A stretch of 64,000 bases of DNA from Novosphingobium barchaimii LL02 (GTDB lineage: Bacteria; Pseudomonadota; Alphaproteobacteria; Sphingomonadales; Sphingomonadaceae). A program made the translations under genes and the position numbers. The notes under the pieces are model-generated. The model ran no database searches. It was given only the letters and a program-made list of their open reading frames with translations, and had not been told where the DNA came from. The stretch's first letter is position 1. Every line of letters begins with the position of its first letter. Below are positions 1 through 9,272 of the stretch, one piece after another. Location of the stretch: NCBI RefSeq assembly GCF_001046635.1, contig NZ_KQ130452.1:1290668-1354667 (forward strand). Direction: 5' to 3'.

Positions 1-1
1 G

Positions 2-745
2 CTCCAGACCGGGCCCCTGCCCGCCGAACTGCAGCCGCTGTCGCGCTCGTTCGACCGCCTGCTGGCACGGCTCGACTATGCCACGACGGGGATGCGGCGC
101 TTCACCGCCGATGCCTCGCACCAGATGCGCACGCCGCTTTCGGTGCTCAAGGTACAGGTTGCGCTGGCCCGGCGCGGCTCGCACGAAGCGCTGCGCGAGA
201 TCGAGGAAGCAACTGACCGCCTGGAACGCCTGCTGACCCAGCTCCTCGCCCTTGCCCGCGCCGATGAGGCGGGCAAGCAGCCTCCCTTCGAACGTATCGA
301 CCTGCGTGAAGTAAGCCAGGCGGTCATCTCCCGTCGCATCCGGCAGGCCATCGATGCCGACGTGGAACTGCGCCTGGATTGCGAAGGCGACGGACCGTTC
401 TGCATCGACGGGCACCGCACACTGGTGTTCGAAATGCTCTCCAACCTCGTCGACAACGCCATCCGCTACAACCGGCGCGGCGGCGAGGCGACGATTGGCC
501 TTGAGATGCGGGAAGACCATGCCTGGCTGTCCGTCAGCGACACCGGCCCCGGTATCCCGGCCGCCTCGCGCGATCATGCACTGGACCGTTTCGCCCGCCT
601 GCAGGGCGAACAGGGACCGGCGGGCAGCGGGCTGGGCCTGGCAATCGTCAAGGCGGTAGTCGAACGGCTGGGCGCCCGGCTGGAACTGCACGATGCTGCG
701 CCGGGCCTGCGTGTAACGGTCACGTTTATGGCATCCGAGGGCTGA
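2..745 (+). CDS. Sensor histidine kinase, C-terminal part (cut by window start)
   Basis: The reading frame is open from the window edge, so the N-terminal sensor and membrane part lie outside. The visible part carries the H-box with the phospho-accepting His at residue 40 of the fragment (DASHQMRTPL), then an N-box region (LVDNAIRYN), the G1 motif DTGPGIP and the G2 motif GSGLGLAIVKAVV. This is the HisKA plus HATPase_c layout of a two-component kinase, and the H-box resembles TctE-type kinases for tricarboxylate sensing. No response regulator is visible, so it probably lies upstream of the window. The family assignment is firm; the signal sensed is unknown. Confidence 0.93.
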   Translation, partial: LQTGPLPAELQPLSRSFDRLLARLDYATTGMRRFTADASHQMRTPLSVLKVQVALARRGSHEALREIEEATDRLERLLTQLLALARADEAGKQPPFERIDLREVSQAVISRRIRQAIDADVELRLDCEGDGPFCIDGHRTLVFEMLSNLVDNAIRYNRRGGEATIGLEMREDHAWLSVSDTGPGIPAASRDHALDRFARLQGEQGPAGSGLGLAIVKAVVERLGARLELHDAAPGLRVTVTFMASEG

Positions 746-861
746 TCCCCCCCGCCCGAGCGATGCTTGCAGCAGGCTGGCATCCCGTTTTCGACATACG
801 CCGGGGGACTGCGCTAGCCACACTTGCATATGATTCGAATGGCTCAGGGAAAGCAGCAGCA

Positions 862-1656
862 ATGAAGATCGACGACAGCCTGGCCGCGATCGTCACCGGC
901 GGCGCTTCGGGGCTTGGCCGCGCCAGCGCGCAGGCGCTGGCCGATGCCGGGATCAAGGTTGCAATCTTCGATATCAGCGAGGATGCGGGCGAGGCCTTCG
1001 CCGCGCAAATCGGCGGCGTGTTCTGCAACGTCAACATCATGGACGAGGACAGCGTCGAAGCGGGCTTCGCCAAAGCCCGCGCCGCCCACGGACAGGAACG
1101 CATCATCGTCCATTGTGCGCTCGTCGCGGGCGGCGGCAAGACCGTCTCGTTCGACAAGAAGTCCGGCGCCTACAAACGCACCGCCACCGAACAGATTGCC
1201 AAATCGGCGGAAGGCATCTTCACCGCCTCGTACCGCGTCGCTTCGATCGCGGCGCTGGGCATGGCGAACGCCGACCCGCTGAACGAGGACGGGGAGCGCG
1301 GAACGATCATCCTGACGTCCTCCGCCGCCGCGCAGGACGGGCAGGTCGGGCAGGTCGCCTATGGCGGCGGCAAGGGCGCGGTGAACGCCATGGTCCTGCC
1401 CATGGCGCGCGACCTGATGGACCTGGGCATCCGGGTCAACGCGATCATGCCGGGCACCTTTGCCACCCCGCCGATGCTGCGCGTGAAGGAACATGCGCCC
1501 GAGGTTTACGAGAACCTCGGCAAGGCCGTGCCCTTCCCCCGCCGCCTCGGCCACCCTGAGGAATTCGGCTCCTTGGTGCTGGAACTGGTGCGTAACATCT
1601 ATTTCAACGGCCAGTGCATTCGCCTCGACGGCGCGATCAGGATGCCGCCGAAGTAA
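862..1656 (+). CDS. SDR family oxidoreductase, HSD17B10-like
   Basis: This is a 264-residue classical short-chain dehydrogenase. It has the Rossmann TGGASGLG motif at 12-19, catalytic Ser at about 154 (TSSAA) and the YxxxK pair at Y167/K171 (AYGGGKGAV). The layout and the MPGTFATPPM segment resemble the type-2 3-hydroxyacyl-CoA dehydrogenase (HSD10) group, so a role in fatty-acid or branched-chain acyl-CoA oxidation is likely but inferred. The ATG at 862 is preferred over an in-frame ATG at 763 because AGGGAA lies about 10 bases before it and the protein then begins directly at the Rossmann fold. A strong hairpin follows the stop. Confidence 0.88.
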   Translation: MKIDDSLAAIVTGGASGLGRASAQALADAGIKVAIFDISEDAGEAFAAQIGGVFCNVNIMDEDSVEAGFAKARAAHGQERIIVHCALVAGGGKTVSFDKKSGAYKRTATEQIAKSAEGIFTASYRVASIAALGMANADPLNEDGERGTIILTSSAAAQDGQVGQVAYGGGKGAVNAMVLPMARDLMDLGIRVNAIMPGTFATPPMLRVKEHAPEVYENLGKAVPFPRRLGHPEEFGSLVLELVRNIYFNGQCIRLDGAIRMPPK

Positions 1657-1670
1657 AGCCTTCTGCTTCG

Positions 1671-1708
1671 CCCAGCCGCGAGGTGCTTGACAGCACCTTG
1701 CGGCTGGG
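1671..1708 (+). terminator. Long GC-rich hairpin after the SDR gene
   Basis: Two 16-base arms (1671-1686/1687 and 1692-1708) pair with a single G-T wobble around a TGAC tetraloop. The structure fills most of the gap between the SDR stop at 1656 and the ClC start at 1722. No T-run follows, so it is either a non-canonical terminator or an mRNA stability element. Confidence 0.55.
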
Positions 1709-1721
1709 CCCAATCGGCCCG

Positions 1722-3476
1722 ATGCGACGCGCGGGCACAAATGCATTAAAAGCCTTGTTCGTCCGCCAGCGGCGGCGCCTGCGTGAAAGTGAAATGGCTT
1801 TCATCGTGCTCGCCTTGCTTGCAGGACTGGCGGCAGGGTGGATGACCAACCTGCAGGCGTGGCTGGCTCACAGCATGCAGGAAGTGTTCTACGGCGTGAC
1901 CGTGAACCGCCTCAGCGCGCTGGGCGAGATCAAGCATCCTTGGCGCCTGCTGGCCTTGCCGTCGGGCGGCCTTGCCCTGGTGGCGATGAGCTACATGCTG
2001 CGCCGCCGCCGCCGCGCGCCGATCGACGTCGTGGAAGCCAATGCCCTGCACAGCGGGCAGATACCCTTTGTCGACAACCTTGTCATTTCTGCCCAGACCC
2101 TGATCTCGAATGGCGTCGGCGCTTCTGTCGGGCTGGAGGCGGCCTATGCGCAAATGGGCGGCGGCGTCGCCTCAGTACTGGGACAGTGGTTCAAACTGCG
2201 CCGAGCCGACATGCGCACCCTGGTGGGCGCAGGCGCCGGCGCTGCGGTTGGCGCAGCCTTCGGCGCGCCGTTGGCAGGCGCCTTCTATGCCTTCGAGATC
2301 GTCATCGGCAGCTACACGCCCGCTGCCGTCGCCCCAGTGGTTGCGGCCGCACTGGGCGCCGCCTTCATCACCCGCGCCCTCGGCGTGGAGCCGTATCTCA
2401 TCGCTTCCAGCGCAGACCGCGTGCTGACCACCGGCGACTATTTCGTCTACGTGGTCCTCGGCCTTGCCTGCGCGCTGGTGGGGATCGCCCTGATGCGGCT
2501 GGTGACCTTTGCGGAAATGCAGGTCCAGAAAGTCGGCCGGATTTCCCGCTGGAAGCCGGTGATCGGCGGGCTGCTGCTGATGCCGCTGGCGATGGTGACC
2601 CCGCAGACGCTTTCCGCCGGCCACGGTGCGATGCACCTCAATCTGGCGATGCAGCCGGCGTTGCAGTTCCTGCTGGTGGTGCTGGTGGTGAAGATCGCGG
2701 CTTCGGTGATTTCGCTTAGCTTCGGATTTCGCGGCGGACTGTTCTTCGCCTCGCTTTTCCTGGGATCGCTGGTCGGACTGATCTTCGCGGCGCTGGTCGC
2801 AATGCTGCCGTTGAACATCAATCTGGACGTGAACGACGCCGCGCTGGTCGGCATGGCGGCGCTGGCGGTATCCGTCGTGGGCGGGCCGATGACGCTGGCA
2901 ATCCTGATGCTGGAGACCACGCACGATTTCGCCCTGATGGGCGTGGTGCTGACCGCATCGCTGGTATCGAGCGCGCTGACGCGCGAAACCTTCGGTTATT
3001 CTTTCTCCACCTGGCGTCTCCATGTGCGCGGCTCAATCGTGCGCAGCCCGCGCGATATCGGCTGGATGCTCAGTCTCACGGCCGGGCGAATCATGCGCAC
3101 GGACTGGGTCAGCGTGCCCGCCGACCTTTCCATCGCCGACTTTCGTGCGCGCGTGGCGCTGGGCTCCACGAGCAAGGCTGTCCTGCTGGACGGAGACGAG
3201 CACTACGTTGGCATCGTGACGACCGCATCCGCATACAATCCGGAAACCGTGCCGGAAACGCAGGTCGGCATATTGGCGACGCTGGCGGACAACACGCTGT
3301 CACCTGCCACCGACATCCGCGCCATGCTGAAAGCCTTCGACCTTGCGGCGGCGGACGAACTGGCGGTGGTCGACGGCGTAGGCAACGTGGTCGGCGTGGT
3401 GACCGAACGCCACGCACGCCGCCGGTACTTCGAGGAAATCGAAGCGTCGCAGCGGGCCCTTTTCGGCGAAACCTGA
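1722..3476 (+). CDS. ClC family chloride channel/antiporter with CBS domains
   Basis: This is a 584-residue multi-spanning protein with many hydrophobic helices between about 20 and 420 and two C-terminal CBS-like segments (about 455-580). The core resembles ClC anion channels, but the signature motifs depart from the textbook forms. GREGP is replaced by GLEAA (137-141), keeping the gating-type Glu. GxFxP is replaced by GLFFA (339-343), and the GSGIP position reads HSGQIP (110-115). The ATG at 1722 is used because an earlier ATG at 1614 lies inside the SDR gene and would run through the hairpin; an ATG at 1794 is a further alternative. The protein probably moves chloride or a related anion across the inner membrane, with the CBS pair possibly binding nucleotide. 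Confidence 0.82.
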   Translation: MRRAGTNALKALFVRQRRRLRESEMAFIVLALLAGLAAGWMTNLQAWLAHSMQEVFYGVTVNRLSALGEIKHPWRLLALPSGGLALVAMSYMLRRRRRAPIDVVEANALHSGQIPFVDNLVISAQTLISNGVGASVGLEAAYAQMGGGVASVLGQWFKLRRADMRTLVGAGAGAAVGAAFGAPLAGAFYAFEIVIGSYTPAAVAPVVAAALGAAFITRALGVEPYLIASSADRVLTTGDYFVYVVLGLACALVGIALMRLVTFAEMQVQKVGRISRWKPVIGGLLLMPLAMVTPQTLSAGHGAMHLNLAMQPALQFLLVVLVVKIAASVISLSFGFRGGLFFASLFLGSLVGLIFAALVAMLPLNINLDVNDAALVGMAALAVSVVGGPMTLAILMLETTHDFALMGVVLTASLVSSALTRETFGYSFSTWRLHVRGSIVRSPRDIGWMLSLTAGRIMRTDWVSVPADLSIADFRARVALGSTSKAVLLDGDEHYVGIVTTASAYNPETVPETQVGILATLADNTLSPATDIRAMLKAFDLAAADELAVVDGVGNVVGVVTERHARRRYFEEIEASQRALFGET

Positions 3477-3497
3477 TCCTTGGGTCTCGCCGAAAAG
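3459..3497. terminator. Bidirectional terminator between convergent genes
   Basis: A perfect 11-base inverted repeat (CTTTTCGGCGA / TCGCCGAAAAG) flanks a 17-base loop, overlaps the ClC stop codon and ends just before the stop of the opposing hydrolase gene. A and T runs at both outer ends suit termination in either direction. Confidence 0.65.
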
Positions 3498-3502
3498 CCT
3501 CT

Positions 3503-5410
3503 TCAGTCCTTCGCCACCGGCAGCCAGACGGCGCTTGCCGCATCGCCGCCCCAGTGGATCGTCTCAGTTGCCTTCACGTAGTCCGAAGGCTTGGCCTCCA
3601 TGATCGAAGGCACCCAGCTCTGCGGGTTGCGATCGTAAAGCGGGAACAGGCTGGACTGCACCTGCACCATGATCCGGTGCCCCGGGAGGAACACGTGATC
3701 GACATTGGGCAGCGACCACTTGAAGCCATAGGTCTTACCCGGCTCCAGCGCCTTGGGGGCCGAAAATCCGTCGACGTAGCGGCCGCGGAATATCTCGATG
3801 CCGATGGCCAACTGATAGCCCGCCATCGCCGGATTGGCGGTGTTTTCCTGCGGATAGACGTCGATCAGCTTGACCACGAAATCACTGTCGCGCCCGCTGG
3901 TCGCCGCGCGCAGATCCACCTTGGGCGCGCCCTTGATGTGGAGCGGCTTGTCCAGCACGCCGGTGGAATAACTGAGCACGTCGGTTCGCCCGTCGACGAA
4001 CCGCTGGTCGTGGACCAGCCAGGTCTTCCACTCGTCTCCCGACATGGTGATCGGACGCGGCAGCATCGGCACCGGCTTGGCGGGGTCGGAGACGTAGCTG
4101 TCGCTGCCGGCCTGCGATTTAGCCCATGACAGCCCCGCATTCGCGGCAAGGTACAGCGGGGTGTAATCGCCCGCAGGCCACTGCGGAGACACTTCCCAGC
4201 GGTTCTCGCCGGTGGCGTATGTCAGCACCGGCGGCGTTTCGCAGGCAGGCGCGTTGGTCTTCAGGTGGCAGTCGAAGAACGGCTTCATGTAGCGCGTACG
4301 AAACTGCAGACCGGTATCGCCTTCCCATTTCAGCGCGCCGAGTTCGCGCGCCTCGTAGTTGACCTGCGAATGACGCCAGGGCCCGATCACCAGGCTGACC
4401 ATGTCGCTGGGCGTGCCGTTCGCCTTCAGCGCCTGGTAGACCGCCGGCGCGCCGTAGCTGTCCTCCTGATCCCACTGCCCGACTACGAGCATGGTCGGCA
4501 CGGTCAGCTTGCGCGCGCCCAGCAGCTTGTCGACCGCCTGCCCCTGCCACCACGCATCATAGCTGGGATGTTCGAGAACCTTGCGCGTCACCGGAAGGTC
4601 TGTGAGGCCGTATGCCTTGGCATAGTCCATCGCCGAGCCTGCCTGAAGGTAAGCGGTGTAATCGTCGCCGGTCCCGCGCGGCACCGCACCGCCGCCCTTC
4701 TTGACCGTCTGGCCCAGATCGTAGTCGAAACCGAAAGTGCGGAAGGCACCGTTGTGGAACCAGTCGTCGCCCATCCAGCCGTCGACCATCGGGCTCTGCG
4801 GGACGGCCGCCTTCAGCGCCGGATGCGGATCGATGAGCGCCATCAGCGACGTGAAGCCAAGGTAGGACGAGCCGGTGATGCCGACCCTGCCATTGCTCTC
4901 CTTCACGTTCTTCACCAGCCAGTCGATGGTGTCGTAGGCGTCGGTGGCGTGATCGACTTTGGTCTTGTTTAGCGGCCCGCGCAGGGGCCGGTTCATCACA
5001 TAGTCGCCTTCCGAACCGTCCAGACCGCGCACGTCCTGGTAGACGCGGATATAGCCGTCGTTGACGAATTCGGCGTCGGAGACGGGAAGGATTTCCTCGA
5101 TCTTCTGGCTACGATTGCGACTGGTGGACTTGTCCGCGTTATAAGGCGTACGGCTGAGCAGGATCGGCCCTTCGGTTGTGCCCTTGCGGAAGACGATGAC
5201 GGTATAGAGCTTGGTCCCGTCACGCATAGGCACCATGACCACACGGCGCACGTAATCGGCCTGGGGGCGCACCCAGTCGTACGACTTCACCTGTTCGTTC
5301 ATCATGGTGTCAGTGGGCGCCTGCCCCTGCGCGGCGGCGAGGGGGGCGGCGATGGCGGATGCGAGCGAGGTCAGTGCCAGGCCCGCGGCTATCCCGGTCA
5401 GTTTGATCAT
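3503..5410 (-). CDS. CocE/NonD family secreted hydrolase
   Basis: This 635-residue alpha/beta hydrolase belongs to the X-Pro dipeptidyl-peptidase (S15)/CocE family, which includes alpha-amino-acid ester hydrolases and glutaryl-7-ACA acylases. The nucleophile motif GSSYLG puts the catalytic Ser at about 182. The acid is probably the Asp in VVGQWDQED and the His that in GPWRHSQ. The C-terminal third matches the jelly-roll PepX_C domain. The start at 5410 gives a clean signal peptide (MIKLTGIAAGLALTSLASA...), whereas the longer frame to 5461 adds a non-signal extension. It is predicted periplasmic or secreted and hydrolyses acyl, ester or amide bonds; the substrate is not deducible. Confidence 0.88.
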   Translation of the reverse strand: MIKLTGIAAGLALTSLASAIAAPLAAAQGQAPTDTMMNEQVKSYDWVRPQADYVRRVVMVPMRDGTKLYTVIVFRKGTTEGPILLSRTPYNADKSTSRNRSQKIEEILPVSDAEFVNDGYIRVYQDVRGLDGSEGDYVMNRPLRGPLNKTKVDHATDAYDTIDWLVKNVKESNGRVGITGSSYLGFTSLMALIDPHPALKAAVPQSPMVDGWMGDDWFHNGAFRTFGFDYDLGQTVKKGGGAVPRGTGDDYTAYLQAGSAMDYAKAYGLTDLPVTRKVLEHPSYDAWWQGQAVDKLLGARKLTVPTMLVVGQWDQEDSYGAPAVYQALKANGTPSDMVSLVIGPWRHSQVNYEARELGALKWEGDTGLQFRTRYMKPFFDCHLKTNAPACETPPVLTYATGENRWEVSPQWPAGDYTPLYLAANAGLSWAKSQAGSDSYVSDPAKPVPMLPRPITMSGDEWKTWLVHDQRFVDGRTDVLSYSTGVLDKPLHIKGAPKVDLRAATSGRDSDFVVKLIDVYPQENTANPAMAGYQLAIGIEIFRGRYVDGFSAPKALEPGKTYGFKWSLPNVDHVFLPGHRIMVQVQSSLFPLYDRNPQSWVPSIMEAKPSDYVKATETIHWGGDAASAVWLPVAKD

Positions 5411-5495
5411 GGGCCATGGGTGCCGCGCCGGGCAGGCGCGGTCAAGGGGTGAGGCGTTCACGACGCAGGGCGAACCGCTCCGCGCCCGTTAGCGC

Positions 5496-7460
5496 TCAGA
5501 TTTCCAGCTGGCTACCCAGTTCCACCACGCGGTTCGTAGGCAGGCGGAAGAACTCCATCGCGCTGGCCGCATTACGCATCATCCAAGCGAACAGCTTTTC
5601 GCGCCAGATCATCATGCCAGGTTTCTCCGAAGGCACCAGCGTCTGGCGCGAGAGGAAGAAACTCGTCTTCATCATCTCGAACGGGCCGCCACACATCGGT
5701 GCGTGGGCAAGCGCTGCGGGAATGTCGGTTTCCTCCATGAAACCGTAGCGCAGCGTCATGCGGTAGAAGCCCTGCCCCAGTTCGACCACCGTGAAGCGCT
5801 CCGGCGGCTCTACGTAAGGCACGTCCTGAACCTCTACCGTGAGCACCACCACGCGTTCATGCAGCACCTTGTTGTGCTTGATGTTGTGCAGCAGCGCCGA
5901 AGGCACGCCCATGTTGCTGGATGCCATGAAGATCGCCGTGCCGGGCACGCGCGTGGCGCTGCCGTGGGCGCTTTTCGCGAAGACGTTGAGGGGCAGCGCC
6001 GCCTCGGTCATCCGGTCGCGCATGAGGCGGCGGCCCTTGTTCCAGGTCGTCAGCAGGGTGAAGGCGATGCCGCCGATCATCAGCGGGAACCAGCCGCCGT
6101 CCGGCACCTTGGTGGCGTTGGCGGCGAAGTAGGCACCGTCGACCACAAAGAAGGTCACGATCACCGGGATCGCCAGCCACAGCTTCCACTTCCACAGCAC
6201 GATCAGCAGCACCGCCATCAGGCAGGTGTCGATGAGCATCGCGCCGGTCACCGCGATGCCATAGGCCGAGGCGAGGTTGGACGAGTTCTGGAACACCAGC
6301 ACCAGCACGATCACGCCGGTCATCAGCGCCCAGTTGACGAAGGGGATGTAGATCTGCCCCACTTCGTGTTCGCTGGTGTGGCGGGTGGAAAGGCGCGGGA
6401 TAAAGCCCAGTTGCATCGCCTGATGGGTGATCGAGAACGCACCGGAGATCACCGCCTGGCTGGCAATGAAGGCGGCGCAGCTTGCCAGGATCACCAGCGG
6501 CAGGCGCAGCGATTCGGGCGCAAGGTTGAAGAACGGGTTCTCCATGGCGACAGCCGCCTGCGCGTCGTCGAGCCGCAGGATCATCGCCGCCTGGCCGAAG
6601 TAGTTGATGAGCAGGCACGGCATCACGAAGCCGAACCACGACAGGCGCATGGGCCCGCGTCCGAAGTGCCCCATGTCCGAATAAAGCGCCTCGGCACCGG
6701 TCACCGCCAGCACGACCGAGCCCAGGGCGAGAAAGCCCAGCACCTTGTCGGTCAGGAAGAACTGGATCGCGAACCACGGGTTCAGCGCTTTCAGCACTTC
6801 GGGCATCTGCACCAGGTGATAGAAGCCCAGCACCGCGAGAACGATGAAGTAGACCACCATCACCGGTGCGAACAGTGCGCCGACCTTGGCCGTGCCGCTT
6901 TTCTGGATGACGAACAGCCCCACCAGCAGCACCAGCGCGATCGGCAGGACGAACGGCGCCAGATCAGACTGGACGACCGTGAGGCCCTCGACCGCCGAGA
7001 GCACCGAGACTGCCGGGGTGATCATCGAGTCGCCGTAGAACAGCGATGTCGCGAAGACGCCCAGCAAAACCACGAGGTAGCCGTAGCTGGACTTCTTTAT
7101 CGAACCGGAAATCAGCGCGACGAGCGCAAGGCTGCCGCCCTGCCCCTTGTTGTCGGCGCGCATCAGCACACTGACGTACTGGACCGAGACGACCAGCGTC
7201 ATCGACCAGAAGATGAGGCTGACGACACCCAGAATATGCAGTTCATCGATCGCCAGCGGGTGCGGGCCGACGAAAGTCTCACGAAAAGCGTAGATCGGGC
7301 TGGTGCCGATGTCGCCGAAGACGACACCCACCGCGCCCAGCGCCAGCTTCGTGATATTGCCGGATCCGTGGCCGGAACCATGACCCGATATCGGAGACTC
7401 GAACGCCGCCGGAGCTATCGCCGCCGGGACATTGGACGTGTCCGCACTTCCATCACTCAT
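5496..7460 (-). CDS. kup: Low-affinity potassium uptake protein Kup
   Basis: This 654-residue protein has about 12 hydrophobic segments and a soluble C-terminal part. The N-terminal core [17 protein letters not shown] is the hallmark of the KUP/HAK/KT family of K+/H+ symporters, and [18 protein letters not shown] also fits. It sits in the inner membrane and takes up potassium. A Ser/Gly/His-rich N-terminal stretch of about 40 residues precedes the core. It is on the same strand as the ccm operon but separated from ccmI by 137 bases, so it may be read separately. Confidence 0.95.
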   Translation of the reverse strand: MSDGSADTSNVPAAIAPAAFESPISGHGSGHGSGNITKLALGAVGVVFGDIGTSPIYAFRETFVGPHPLAIDELHILGVVSLIFWSMTLVVSVQYVSVLMRADNKGQGGSLALVALISGSIKKSSYGYLVVLLGVFATSLFYGDSMITPAVSVLSAVEGLTVVQSDLAPFVLPIALVLLVGLFVIQKSGTAKVGALFAPVMVVYFIVLAVLGFYHLVQMPEVLKALNPWFAIQFFLTDKVLGFLALGSVVLAVTGAEALYSDMGHFGRGPMRLSWFGFVMPCLLINYFGQAAMILRLDDAQAAVAMENPFFNLAPESLRLPLVILASCAAFIASQAVISGAFSITHQAMQLGFIPRLSTRHTSEHEVGQIYIPFVNWALMTGVIVLVLVFQNSSNLASAYGIAVTGAMLIDTCLMAVLLIVLWKWKLWLAIPVIVTFFVVDGAYFAANATKVPDGGWFPLMIGGIAFTLLTTWNKGRRLMRDRMTEAALPLNVFAKSAHGSATRVPGTAIFMASSNMGVPSALLHNIKHNKVLHERVVVLTVEVQDVPYVEPPERFTVVELGQGFYRMTLRYGFMEETDIPAALAHAPMCGGPFEMMKTSFFLSRQTLVPSEKPGMMIWREKLFAWMMRNAASAMEFFRLPTNRVVELGSQLEI

Positions 7461-7597
7461 TCCAGCGTCCTGTCATGGACTCGCAGCGACGCATTCACCG
7501 CTGCGGCAAGGATGTGGCCGTTAGCAGCATGGATGGGGGCAGGCAACGATACTTACAAGCTGTCCCCGGCGTGGACATGTACCGTTCAGGCAAGCGG

Positions 7598-8302
7598 CTA
7601 CTGTCCCTGAACGGGGGCCGGCGAAGCTGACGATTCGGGCGCGGACGATGAGTGCCCAGAAGGTGCCGCCTCGCCCTTCTGCGCCGCGATCAACGCATCC
7701 AGCCGCTGGAGCTGCTGTGCGAGCGGCGCGCTCCATTGAGCGTCGGCGGGCGCCCGTTCCAGCACTCCTGCCCAAAGCGCGCGTGCCTCGGCAAGGCGGC
7801 CTTCCTGCGCGAAGGCAAGGCCAAGGAAGAACGGCGGCCCCGGCGCATCGGGATCCGCCCTGGCGGCACGGCGATAGGCATAGAGCGCCGCCGGGGTCAG
7901 CGAGTTGTCGGCATGGGCAACGATGGCGTTGGCCATGGCCAGCCATGCCTCGGAACTCTTGGGGTCTTCCTCCACCGCGATGCGCAGCACTTCGGCGGCA
8001 TCGGCATAGCGCCCGTTGCGCGCGAAGGCATCGGCGGTGACCACCCAGCGATTGAGAGTGGGAATACCGCTGTTGGTGACCTTCGAGCGCGCCTCGACCA
8101 GCGCGGCCGCATTGCCCGATATCTGCTCACTGGCAATCTTGGGCGCGCCCGCCTCTCCGGGCGAGCCTTGCGTGACGTAGCCGGCGATCCCCAGCAAAAC
8201 CGCCGAGCCGACCGCCTCGCGCCCGCCGCGAGGCACCTTGAGAACGAACAGCAGCAGCACGACTACGACAACTGCGAGGCCGATGACGAAAACCCAGGTC
8301 AC
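7598..8302 (-). CDS. ccmI: Cytochrome c biogenesis protein CcmI/CycH (TPR)
   Basis: The 234-residue protein begins with a membrane helix (VFVIGLAVVVVVLLLFVL) and continues into tetratricopeptide-like repeats (residues 75-190), the layout of the periplasmic domain of CcmI/CycH that holds apocytochrome c for haem attachment. The start is GTG and overlaps the ccmH stop, implying translational coupling. It is the last gene of the ccm operon. It is shorter than the two-domain CcmI of some Proteobacteria. Confidence 0.85.
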   Translation of the reverse strand: MTWVFVIGLAVVVVVLLLFVLKVPRGGREAVGSAVLLGIAGYVTQGSPGEAGAPKIASEQISGNAAALVEARSKVTNSGIPTLNRWVVTADAFARNGRYADAAEVLRIAVEEDPKSSEAWLAMANAIVAHADNSLTPAALYAYRRAARADPDAPGPPFFLGLAFAQEGRLAEARALWAGVLERAPADAQWSAPLAQQLQRLDALIAAQKGEAAPSGHSSSAPESSASPAPVQGQ

Positions 8303-8724
8303 TTCGCGTCTCCCGTCTTGCCGGTAAAGCGGCGGCGCAGCAGCAGGAACGCGATCAGCATGAGGAACACAGGCACCGCAAACAGCGGCCAGGTCAGGCC
8401 GGTCAGTTGCGGGGCATAGCTGACATAATCACCGTAGCGCTCGATCAGCCAGGCGCGAATCGCCTCGGGGTCTTCGCCGGCCGCGATCCGTTCCCGCACG
8501 AGGCTGCGCATGGAACCGGCGATCGGCGCATCCGAATCGGCTATCGACTGGCCCTGACACTGCAGGCAGCGCAGGCTTTCCATCAGGTCCTGCGCCTTGG
8601 TTTCCTTGGCCGGATCGTCAAGCTGTCGATAGGCATAAGGCGCGGTGGATTGCTCCTCCTGCGCCATGGCGGGGGCCGTCAACGCGAGGCCCAGTGCCAC
8701 AAGGGACAGAAGCAGGCGCTTCAC
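8299..8724 (-). CDS. ccmH: Cytochrome c maturation protein CcmH
   Basis: This is a 141-residue protein with a signal peptide, the conserved redox motif LRCLQCQ (C53/C56) and a C-terminal membrane helix before the final KTGDAK. CcmH is a periplasmic thiol-disulfide protein that reduces the CXXCH of apocytochromes with CcmG. It overlaps ccmG and ccmI by four bases each (ATGA-type), fitting a tightly coupled operon. Confidence 0.93.
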   Translation of the reverse strand: MKRLLLSLVALGLALTAPAMAQEEQSTAPYAYRQLDDPAKETKAQDLMESLRCLQCQGQSIADSDAPIAGSMRSLVRERIAAGEDPEAIRAWLIERYGDYVSYAPQLTGLTWPLFAVPVFLMLIAFLLLRRRFTGKTGDAK

Positions 8725-9272
8725 TGCTGCGCTTCCCGCAGCTTGCCCAGCAACAGGCCCAGATGCTCGGGCCGGATTTCACCGATGTGCTGGTAGACGA
8801 TCTTGCCCTTGCCATCGACAACGTAAGTTTCCGGCACTCCCGAGGAGCCTAGCGCAAGCTGTACCTTGCCGTCGTCGTCCGCACCGATGCGCTGGAACGG
8901 GTCGCCGTTTTCTTCGAGGAAGCCTTGCAGATTCTCGGTCGTATCGCGCACCGATATACCCTCGATCGGGACGCCGGCCTTGGCCAGTTCGCCCAGCTGC
9001 GGCGCCTCGACGCGGCACGGCACGCACCAGCTGGCGAAAACATTGACGAGGTGCGGCTTGCCATTGGCAAGGATCTTGCTGTCCAGACCGGGGCGGCCCG
9101 GCAGCGCGGGCGGCAGGTCGAAGCGGGGCATGCCCTTGCCCACCAGCGCGCTGGCGACATTGCGGTCGGCAGGTCGGTAGAGCCCGATCATGACCAGCAC
9201 GAAGAAACCGAGGAACAGAACCAGCGGCAGCCAGATTGCCCAGCGCGGGGCCCGTGGTGGGGTATCGCTCAT
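8721..9272 (-). CDS. ccmG: Thiol:disulfide interchange protein CcmG/DsbE
   Basis: This 183-residue membrane-anchored thioredoxin-fold protein has a helix at about 11-31 and the active site WCVPC (C83/C86) inside VNVFASWCVPCR. It supplies reductant to CcmH and apocytochromes in the periplasm. The start at 9272 is chosen because it gives the anchor helix near the N-terminus and an ATGA overlap with ccmF; the longer frame to 9422 lies inside ccmF. Confidence 0.94.
   Translation of the reverse strand: MSDTPPRAPRWAIWLPLVLFLGFFVLVMIGLYRPADRNVASALVGKGMPRFDLPPALPGRPGLDSKILANGKPHLVNVFASWCVPCRVEAPQLGELAKAGVPIEGISVRDTTENLQGFLEENGDPFQRIGADDDGKVQLALGSSGVPETYVVDGKGKIVYQHIGEIRPEHLGLLLGKLREAQQ

Noticed and set aside
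1614-1721. Upstream extension of the ClC gene to an ATG at 1614
   Set aside because: It lies inside the SDR gene, runs through the strong hairpin and adds residues with no membrane or family similarity.
5703-7610. A 635-residue open frame antisense to kup
   Set aside because: Its composition (runs of Gln, His, Asp, Arg) is that of a reverse-strand shadow in GC-rich DNA, and kup on the other strand has clear family motifs.
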